From Kingdonia uniflora (lineage: Eukaryota; Streptophyta; Magnoliopsida; Ranunculales; Circaeasteraceae), in the NCBI GenBank assembly GCA_014058105.1, contig JACGCM010002238.1, forward strand, positions 1,860,001-1,924,000: DNA of 64,000 bases, written 5' to 3'. This document shows positions 56,810 to 64,000 of this stretch, piece after piece. A program made the position numbers and the translations under genes. How positions within the stretch are numbered: position 1 is the stretch's first letter; each line of letters begins with the position of its first letter. The notes under the pieces are model-generated. The model was not told the origin of the DNA. It did no database searches and saw only the letters and a program-made list of their open reading frames with translations.

Positions 56810-57745
56810 ACCCCTATCAGGACTACTAAAAAAGTTATTGGGAATTTTGCCCTTAACTATCTCTATAAGGTCGCAATAGCGACTACGACTACATAGTCTA
56901 ACGAGGACTACTAGAAAGGTTGTTGGGAGCTTTGCCTTTAACTATCTGTATAAGTTTGTAATAGCGACTACGACTACATAGTCCAACGAAGACTACTAAA
57001 AAGGTTGTTGGGAACTTCGCTCTTAGCTGTCTCTAAAGTTATTGGGAACTTTGCCCTTAACTGTCTCTATAAGGTTGCAATTACGACTACAAGTACATAG
57101 ATCAACGAGGACTACAAAAGAGGTTGTTGGGAAGTTGGCCCTTAACCGTCTCCAATAACAACTACGACTACATAGTCCAACGAGGGCTACTAAAACGGTT
57201 GTTAGGATGTTTTCCCTTAACAGTCTTTATAAGGTCACAATAATGACTACGAGTACATAGTCCAACGAGGACTACAAAAAAGGTTGCTGGAAACTTCGCC
57301 CTTAGCTGTCTCTAATAATTACTATGACTACCTCGTCCAACGAGGACTACTAAAAAAGTTGTTGGGAATTTTTCCCTTACATGTCTTTATAAGGTCCTAA
57401 TAACGACTACAACTGCAACTACATAGTCCAGCGAGGACCACTAAAAAGATTGTTGGGAACTTTTCCCTTAACTATCTCTATAAACGAGTACGACTACATA
57501 GTCCAGCAAGGACTTCTTAAAAGATTATTGGGAACTTTACCCTTAGCTGTCTCTATAAGGTCGTAATAACAAGTACAACTACATCGTCCAACGAGGACAA
57601 CTAATAAATTTGTTGGGAACTTTGCCCTTAACTGTCTCTATAAGGTCGCAATAACGACTACGACTACATAGTCCAACGAGGACTACTAAAAATGTTGTTG
57701 GGAACTTTGTCCTTAACTGTTTCTATATGGTCGTAATAATAAAAT
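56810..57745 (+). repeat. I: tandem array 2, about 85-bp unit, 10-11 copies
   Basis: The marker ACATAGTCCAACGAGGACTA recurs at about 56891, 56976, 57095, 57170, 57255, 57330, 57421, 57496, 57581 and 57666. Spacing is mainly 85 or 75, with one of 119 and one of 91. Each unit includes GTTGTTGGGAACTTTGCCCT and TCTCTATAAGGTCG. Unrelated to array 1 and to B's 160-bp array. Confidence 0.92.
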
Positions 57746-58816
57746 TATCACACAATTCTTTTTTCATACCCTAAATAGCAAGTACAAAAGGAGAGCCTAG
57801 TAAGAAATGGCAACGATGCATCAAAATACTACACACAGCAAGGACATGACCTATCTCAATTGCCATAACTAGGACCCTTAACCCCAGACTCCCTCACGTC
57901 CTCCAGAGCCATGACCCTCAGGATAACCGTACGGCCGAACAAAGTCTTTAATTGGTTACGAAGAATAAGTTACTAGAACCAGCACTTTTGATGCATTTTT
58001 CTCTTACCATCGAGAAGGGCCGAAGGATCAACGTACGTCCGCTCTAACGGCTTCTCCCGCCATCCCACGATGACCAAAATATAAATGGGTATATAAGTCT
58101 ACCCACACATCTACACGAGTTTCAAAACAAGCCTGCGATCGGGTTTGTATTTTGTGATAAACAAACTGGGAAATAAGGTTACAGCTTCACACAATGGTTA
58201 AACCTCAAACACTCCCAATCCCCTGTTATAGGCCCCAAGAGAGGATGCACCTAGCATTTATTGGGGTGGTTACTAAGCACCTATTAATTTCTATGGGAAA
58301 AACTAACATCCCCTATGATTAATTACCATGCCTAATAAAGACACCGTTCTACTTCTTCCATGGCGGCCCCAAGCACGTTTAAAGTTCTTTGAAACTCCTA
58401 ATAGGCCTTTATGACATCAACACTAGGCCTCTGCTTGTAACGCATGGGTCACCGTTACGACCACGAAGCTTAGCCAGTCGTGGACTAGCGCAGCCCTCGT
58501 AGGTATCTAACCTCTCTGAAACATAAGTTGTCCTTACGCACATAGTGCCTAATCCCTTGAATCCTGGCAATAATTTGGTGAGTATCAACGAGATTATTCA
58601 CATCAGAGAAAATATGCTATTTTGCATGTGGCAGCACACCACAGACTCCATAACATTCTATAAAAAAAAATATTTACTAAAATTCACAGAGAAATAAAGA
58701 TATTGTTTTACAAAATACATAGCCTAGAAGGGCCCCATCCATCAAGTTCAACATAGCCACCACAGGCTCATTAACAAGTCTTTATACATCGCCACCACAG
58801 GCCTTACCACATGATA
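57746..58816. other. I: non-coding 3' region beyond the antisense stop
   Basis: No supported gene. It separates array 2 from the antisense ORF. A possible AATATAAATGG TATA-like word at 58078 is unsupported by anything downstream. Confidence 0.45.
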
Positions 58817-61150
58817 CTATGATTCTACTAACATTTGAGAGGCTGGTTCAGTGGCCGCTGTATCCTCCTCAGCCAGCTCGACCTCCTCCTCGGGGGTGAT
58901 GTCCATCCGATTCCCCATGGGCACTAGACCTTGTCGTGTAGAGTATCCTAAATGTCGTAGCTCAGGCATGTCCTGGGACTATCACAGAGTGAAGAACGAT
59001 GGGGCCAGCGTAGCAACCCACAAGTTGGTGGAGAGGCAAAATTCCATCTCAAGACGCGTCATTCCCCCCATCAACTCTGCCACACAACCCAGTAGCTTAT
59101 CAGACACCTGTTTCTCTCCCATGAGCTAATCTTGGAGTGCCTATTCGTACGCCTCCTTCTCTATTGCCAGCGTCTTAAGACGACCATGTGTAGCCTCCAG
59201 GCCCCCCAGGAGCTACAGCTTCTCCTCACTGAGCACTCTCACTTGTGCATCGAGCCCCCCAGTCATATTTTCCACATGGGAGGCCAGCTCGCGGTTCCCG
59301 ACCTCTTGAATGAGCCCCTTGTGATGGGCCTGCATGTTCACGAGCTGAAGCTCCAGCTCGGCATTTCGACCGGCTAGACTTTTGCCACGTAGCAGTGCGA
59401 CCTCAGGAGCGAGGGTGCATTGCGCGGCACAAATACAACCAGTTAGACAACATCAAAATAGGTTATAAGCATAAATGTCAAGCACTTCCTTAACCGTACG
59501 GCTGCCACGACCGCTGCACGACAGGCCCAAGGATCCTTGAGTAACTCAGCCAACTAAGCCTTTTCTTTATCCTTGTAAGGGGTGTTTTGGACCTCCCCTT
59601 CTGGAAAGTCACCAAAAAACAATTTCCCACTACCTACCGAGCGGGTCGCCTCCTCCACGAATGACTGGGAGAGGCCTACGGGCATAGATTTTTACCGCTT
59701 AGCAGTCGGTGAATCCTTTTCACTATGGACACTGATACCCCTCAGCCCGGCAATGTGCCCTGCCACTAGAGGTACCATTTTAGATGAGTCGACCACATCC
59801 CTCCCCCTCACAGATAAAAGCTGAGGCTTTATTCCCACGCTGTCTATTGATCTGTAGCTGTGAATGGTTTATACAAAAACTATTTTACTCGCAGTACGTA
59901 AACCTGGCTCGCTATACTTCTTCGCAGACCAATACTTATCCGAGTCAAAGGTCCTGTCAAGGATATTCGTCAGCACCTGATAATCCATATTCTGACAACC
60001 CAACAAACGTAACCGTGAATTCTTGTACGTAACCTTGGCGGGCGTCACACCTGAATGATAACGACCAGACGTTTAGACAGTATGTAAAACACATATGACA
60101 AGCAGAAGCACTGCATATAAAGGTAATAAGAGTTGTACTGTATACTTGGTGTTAAAAATATTATGGCGTATGAGATAATTGGGACCATTGTCAAAGTCAA
60201 AAGCACCGGTCAGCAAGATTGGGTGGCGATACCAATAGTTATTATTGGTAGGTAACTTAAATATCTTAGGCTCGCCAAACTTCCGAATAACGTAATACCA
60301 GTGCCTCTATTCAAGATTATAGGTACGCATGACCTTCTGGCACCTCGGTTCAGCCTCACCCTCCTTGACGAGGGCCGCCTTGGCCTCCACCGTTCTTGCC
60401 TTGGTCGCGGTCTGGGTCTGCCGCCCCTCACGACCCACTCTTGAGCGCGAACGAGTAACGCGTGATGACGTGGGCTCGTCCAACACCCTGGCCTCCCCCC
60501 CCCCTCATTCCTCATGCCCTCGGGAACCACATCCCATCGGCGAGGATAGTGTCCCATCTTATAAGTGACCAAAATGTCATAACAACCCACGTTCCTGTGA
60601 AGTGACAGTGATTGATTGATCAACCGGAACCCCGTCATTACTCTATAAAATTTACCATTCATCTATCCTCACACCCGGCCAATATAATTCAAGCATTTTT
60701 TTGTCAAGTCGTCCAACAGGAACCTTAAGCCCACATGGAACTACCTACAGTAGACGATGCACTGATTGGGCGCCAGCGTCTAGCAATCTGGCCAAATCCA
60801 GTCATTGCTGCCACTGGCCCTTACACGCTCATTAACCACATCTAAGTACTCCATCTTTATCCCAGTACTCTCGTACTCGGCTAAAAACTTTCACAGCTAC
60901 CCCTTGTACTACCACTAATGATGGCCCGGGCCACATCCCTCAACAGTCTACCATGTACCATAAACTCCAAACGCTCCTCGGCCTCTAAGTTATGAGGGTC
61001 CGAGGAACCCGTTTTGTGGTCGTGACTGCCCCCCATTCCATGGGTGCAGTACAGGGTGGTATGGCGACAGACCCTTCTGTCAACGACTCGTCACCCGAAG
61101 AAACCATTTCTCGCCTCGGTCTCTCAAACGCCAGGGTACACATACTCATG
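58817..61150 (-). pseudogene. I: antisense ORF, transposase_28-like and coiled-coil protein
   Basis: The minus strand starts near 61150 (MSMCTLAFERPRREMVSSGD). A middle domain includes FRLINQSLSLHRNVGCYDIL (about 60610), HWYYVIRKFGEPKIFKLPTN and YWYRHPILLTGAFDF (about 60300-60200), comparable to B's AYFFASS...FFDLNSAG...VIWVKGD block. It is followed by a coiled coil (SLAGRNAELELQLVNMQAHH; VRVLSEEK; 59390-59130) and an acidic end (MDITPEEEVELAEEDTAATE), with stop TAG at 58817. Stops or unrecognised introns interrupt it. Same architecture as in B. Confidence 0.6.
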
Positions 61151-61717
61151 CTCGGTGCTTAGACGTCCCTGCACGAGCCAGGTACAAATATTATACTCAA
61201 CCTAAAGTACGAAGGGCACAATGGTCATAAACATAACTAGGACACCTCAGGGACCTACTACCCATAAGCTCTCACCTGGCCTTACGCGGCCGCCACCCAA
61301 ACTGTGACCCCATGACAACCAATACATGATTCACCCCAGATTCATAGTTAAGCCACCCCAGGCCATTCATACTACCTCTAAATGACACACACCCACAACA
61401 TCACCGGTATCACTACATATTTTTTTAAATCCCTACCGATCAGAGACAGTACAGAGCGAGAAACATAGTTAAACCAAATAAACAATTATAATACACACTA
61501 CATACGTTTCACTCTACAAATCAAAAGAACTTACTAGAGAACTTACCAGTACTACCACTACGCACAGACGGACAGCTTACAGCCAAACGGATCGTCACAC
61601 TCAACAAAGATTTCCAGCAAAAACAGCGCTCCAAGAACAGGATAAGCAGAGTTCAAGTTAGCACAAAGATAACAAGTAAAGGCCCCCAAAGGCTTTCCCA
61701 AGTAATAGTGGTTCCTC

Positions 61718-61724
61718 TTATATA
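61718..61724 (-). promoter_or_regulatory. Possible TATA box of the I antisense unit
   Basis: CCC-TATATAA-GAGG on the minus strand, about 570 bp upstream of the first ATG; a leader intron is possible. Inferred by analogy with B. Confidence 0.4.
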
Positions 61725-61805
61725 GGGATACCGGAAACGCAGTTGTAATTAATGTTAGACCCACCATAATGATGGGACACATCGCAAGCAGCAGCGGCAG
61801 TACCC

Positions 61806-62023
61806 ACACGCCACACAATTTTCTAAATATTTTGATCAATCTTTCAATTAAACAATTTCATGGGTCAAATGGGTCAGGTCGGGTTAACCAGATAATTTAC
61901 GGGTCATGTTCAGGTCAGATTTTATAACCCATTTACTAAACGGGTCAGGTTTGTGTTAGTTACTTGTTAACATGAACCAGAGACAACATGACCCAAACAC
62001 AACCTGACCTATTAACAACCCTT
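61806..62023. repeat. hAT right arm
   Basis: A GGGTCA/TGACCC-rich subterminal region (for example CGGGTTAACC, ACGGGTCATG, AACGGGTCAGG, CATGACCCAAAC) ends in the inverted terminal repeat at 62011-62023. Confidence 0.75.
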
Positions 62024-62031
62024 GTAGAAAT

Positions 62032-63100
62032 ACACAATCAATCGTAATAGGTATATAACCCAAAAACCATATGTTGGAAAAAACATGTTCTGTGGAAATT
62101 TGGAAAGGTCTTGAAAAAATCATGAATGTGAATGCAAAACTTTTACCAAAATAATAGTCCCACTATCTCAATAATTACCAAAACATATGGCTGTACAGTT
62201 TTTATGCATCAATTGTTGTTGTTTGGTAAAATATTAGTATATCCTTAAATTTTGATTAGATTATAATGAAACCAGTTTCTGAGGAAATAAGATTCAATTA
62301 TCTACAACTATCAAGTTTTGAGTTTTGTCCGATTCATTATGCTCTGATCCCAGAAATTCATTCAAGTTAAGGGTGAAAAACTAATAGCATTAGGGTTTTA
62401 CTAGGGATTAGTATGAGACAAATTTTATATTCACCTGTAGATGTATAGTAGCCCACTTGAGATCATGTTCATGGAATAAAAGGGTATATGGCAAACACTA
62501 AACATGAAACAAAATACATGATAATTTGGGCCATTTTTCTTGGACAACTTTAGATTCGAAATAGAAAATCAAACATAAAGCAAACTAGACTCTATCTTAA
62601 AATATTTAGACAAGATAGTGAGCGTCAATTGCAGTTGAGGGAGCTTGTGGATTGACAGCGTCGGGTTGGTGGAACTTGAGAGGGTCCTGCTTCGCATGGT
62701 TCAGAAAAACGGTTATGTGCGAGAAGCTACGGCGAGTTTGTCAGTTTGGAGCTTCTCGATGTTCTTGATGGACTTTCGGTTTTTTTTAAGAACTTTACAA
62801 AAGTCCTCTAAACATAATCCCCTAAGTATAACGAGTGGTGGGGTCTTGTATGTGGACAAGTTTTTCCTTGATGGGCAAAGTTGGGCTTGGACTAAATTCG
62901 AGCTCTTCATGAACGAGATGGGCCAGTTCGTTAGGATCCAACCCCTGTACTCATGTCCATGGTTCTTGAGTACATCTACCCTAGGTGACTTTGGAATCTT
63001 TCTCCTAGATATTTATCTAGGGTACACTTCGGTTTGATGAGACCACTTTTACTTCAAGTCTACAACAATTTATGCAAACGATTTCCCTTGATACAGGGGA
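62032..63100 (-). pseudogene. F: degraded region after integrase
   Basis: Minus-strand open bits (for example LVHEELEFSPSPTLPIKEKL and 'DPLKFHQPDAVNPQAPSTA') with many stops. No family is recognised. It should hold the end of F's integrase and the start of its extra ORF. Confidence 0.4.
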
Positions 63101-63650
63101 AACAACCCTATAAATCCTATGTTTCATAATTCGTAAATCTCGCAGGTATAGGGTCGAGTGGAGTCATTCACTTTGGTATGCTTATAGTTGGAACATGACA
63201 TGTCGGACAACTTAAATAATAAATAATATAGGTGGGCATCCTTGCACAGCAAAAGCCGAAATGGGCCACTCTGGAGTATCTCAGCAACCATTCTCTTATC
63301 ACTGCAAAATCCCCCACAAGCTTTAAAATGGTAACGTGTGAGAACTTCTGGAATTTCCTCATCAGTTATGCATCTACGAATGATATGATCAGAACCAGTC
63401 TTGTAAGAATATGGCTCAACCTATGCAAAAAAATTTACTTCTGTAGGAAATCTTGCATGACTGTTGTGGACCAATGTCGAGGTATTTTATCACTCAAAAG
63501 GTAATTTTTTATCTTTTTATACCATGGCCATGCAAATAATGGAACGGAATTGAATTTCTCATTGAGTGGTGTTCTAGAGAGGTAGTCCGCAATGACATTC
63601 TTTGTCCCCTTCTGATTGCGGATCCCAATATCAGGCTTTACACTAGGTAT
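63100..63650 (-). pseudogene. F: RNase H tail and integrase zinc-binding domain
   Basis: Minus strand: GIRNQKGTKNVIADYLSRT (the last motif of gypsy RNase H), then PLFAWPWYKKIKNYLLSDKI, 'PRHWSTTVMQDFLQK', SYKTGSDHIIRRCITDEEIP, 'EVLTRYHFKACGGFCSDKR' and EILQSGPF, in shifting frames. It is the Athila-type pattern IRRCV...EVL..CH...GGH...KI/VLQSGF. The canonical H is lost in GGF. Next to it, at about 63690, the protease begins directly, so RT and most of RNase H are deleted. Confidence 0.85.
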
Positions 63651-63689
63651 GACTAATTTATTTATTGTAATGTTAATAGCAGTTCACCG

Positions 63690-64000
63690 CTTCGTCTGAC
63701 ACAGATAGTGTAGTCTTGTTTTTGAAAAAATTTAGTGTTGCTTTCATGTTCCCTAGAGATAGAGTTAGGACTCTTTATTGGCACTTTACCACTGCGTGTG
63801 TAGTGGCTAAAAAGGGTCTTTCCAAGATGATTGGTATATCTTTACCTGTATCTGTTGCCTTTTCGATCCCAAAAATAACAAATCAATAGGGAAATCTAAC
63901 CCTTCAACTCGAATAAAGACATCCATCAATATCCCTCTTGGGTACTTCAGTGAACAATCTGCCATTTCTAAACTCATTTTTGTTGGCTTTAAATCCCCGT
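63690..64000 (-). pseudogene. F: aspartic protease, C-terminal part
   Basis: On the minus strand: LKPTKMSLEMADCSLKYPRG, ILMDVFIRVEGLDFPIDLLF then, after a shift, IPIILERPFLATTHAVV. This is the highly conserved Athila-type protease block (SLQLADRSxxxPRGIxEDVLV and ILGRPFLATAxAxID). It begins beyond the window edge. Confidence 0.88.

Larger units (their letters stand above)
49869..61805 (+). mobile_element. I: Tat-like gypsy element, plus strand, no 3' LTR seen
   Basis: 5' LTR (about 49869-50430), primer-binding site TTGGCGCCGTC (50433), gag, protease, RT, RNase H, second RNase H, integrase (to 56323), two tandem arrays (56402-57740), then an antisense unit (61150-58817). It is the same family as A, in opposite orientation. 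A copy of the LTR is not found before the right hAT arm, so the 3' LTR was lost. The left and right limits inside the hAT element are approximate. Confidence 0.8.
49335..62023. mobile_element. H: non-autonomous hAT-type transposon enclosing element I
   Basis: The terminal repeats TAGGGCTGTCAAT (49335-49347) and, inverted, AAGGGTTGTTAAT (62023-62011) match at 10 of 13 positions. Both arms are full of GGGTC/GACCC units (49355-49480 and 61860-62010), typical of hAT subterminal regions. No transposase is seen. The arms are about 0.5 kb and 0.2 kb; everything between about 49.87 and 61.8 kb is a retrotransposon inserted into it. Confidence 0.82.

Noticed and set aside
60329..60662. Arg-rich frames on both strands around 60.4 kb
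   Set aside because: Composition-driven frames in the linker of the antisense ORF of I; the conserved blocks lie on the minus strand on either side.
61860..62010. Interstitial telomere-like or satellite repeat (GGGTCA/GGGTT words)
   Set aside because: The words are irregular and lie just inside a terminal inverted repeat with an 8-bp target duplication, so they are hAT subterminal sequence.
1..64000. tRNA, rRNA or intact host genes
   Set aside because: I looked for tRNA cloverleaf consensus and long uninterrupted host-type frames and saw none; a covariance-model scan would settle tRNAs and small RNAs.

Overview
This window looks like heterochromatic nuclear DNA from a flowering plant. It contains no intact host gene. 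It is a stack of decayed transposable elements inserted into one another, and the captured gene pieces it carries (membrane-bound site-1 protease, PHD-finger/TDBD nuclear protein, chloroplast-type alpha/beta hydrolase) are of plant type. Species cannot be named. I call the elements A to I.

Nest 1 (about 1-30.9 kb). A is a Tat-like Ty3/gypsy element on the minus strand. Its 5' LTR lies near 30.4-30.9 kb, gag at 30.4-28.9 and 23.5-22.9 kb, and protease to integrase at 22.8-22.6 and 8.4-5.57 kb. Three elements broke it: C (chromovirus-like, plus, 23499-28906, TSD CAAGC) in gag; B (Tat-like, plus, 8391-22643, TSD CCTCC/CCTCT) in the protease; and D (Athila-like, minus, ending at 5565) in the integrase. 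D holds a Tourist-like MITE (787-1262, TSD TAA) and is cut at 238 by the 3' end of a B-family LTR (E).

Spacer (30.9-36.5 kb). An internally deleted L1-type LINE (31015-33418) has a 16-bp target duplication. Unassigned DNA and the 3' LTR of F follow.

Nest 2 (36.5-64 kb). F is an Athila-like element on the minus strand, with its 3' LTR starting at 36459 and protease/integrase relics at 63.1-64.0 kb. Two DNA transposons split it. G is a CACTA element (37861-48664, TSD CCA). H is a hAT-type element (49335-62023, 8-bp TSD) that contains I, a relative of A on the plus strand. I carries gag-pol, two tandem arrays and an antisense ORF, but no recognisable 3' LTR.

The most notable object is G. Between its ends, all on the minus strand, are exons of three unrelated plant genes interleaved with two exons of a Tnp1-like CACTA gene. 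A site-1 protease fragment is itself split by PHD/TDBD exons, and three open alpha/beta-hydrolase exons lie between the two transposon exons. Many splice sites are preserved, so a long chimeric transcript is conceivable. The site-1 protease and PHD parts carry stops or frameshifts and cannot make the normal proteins. A second theme is the 3' region of the Tat-like elements B and I: each has tandem arrays followed by an antisense coding unit with its own TATA-like box.
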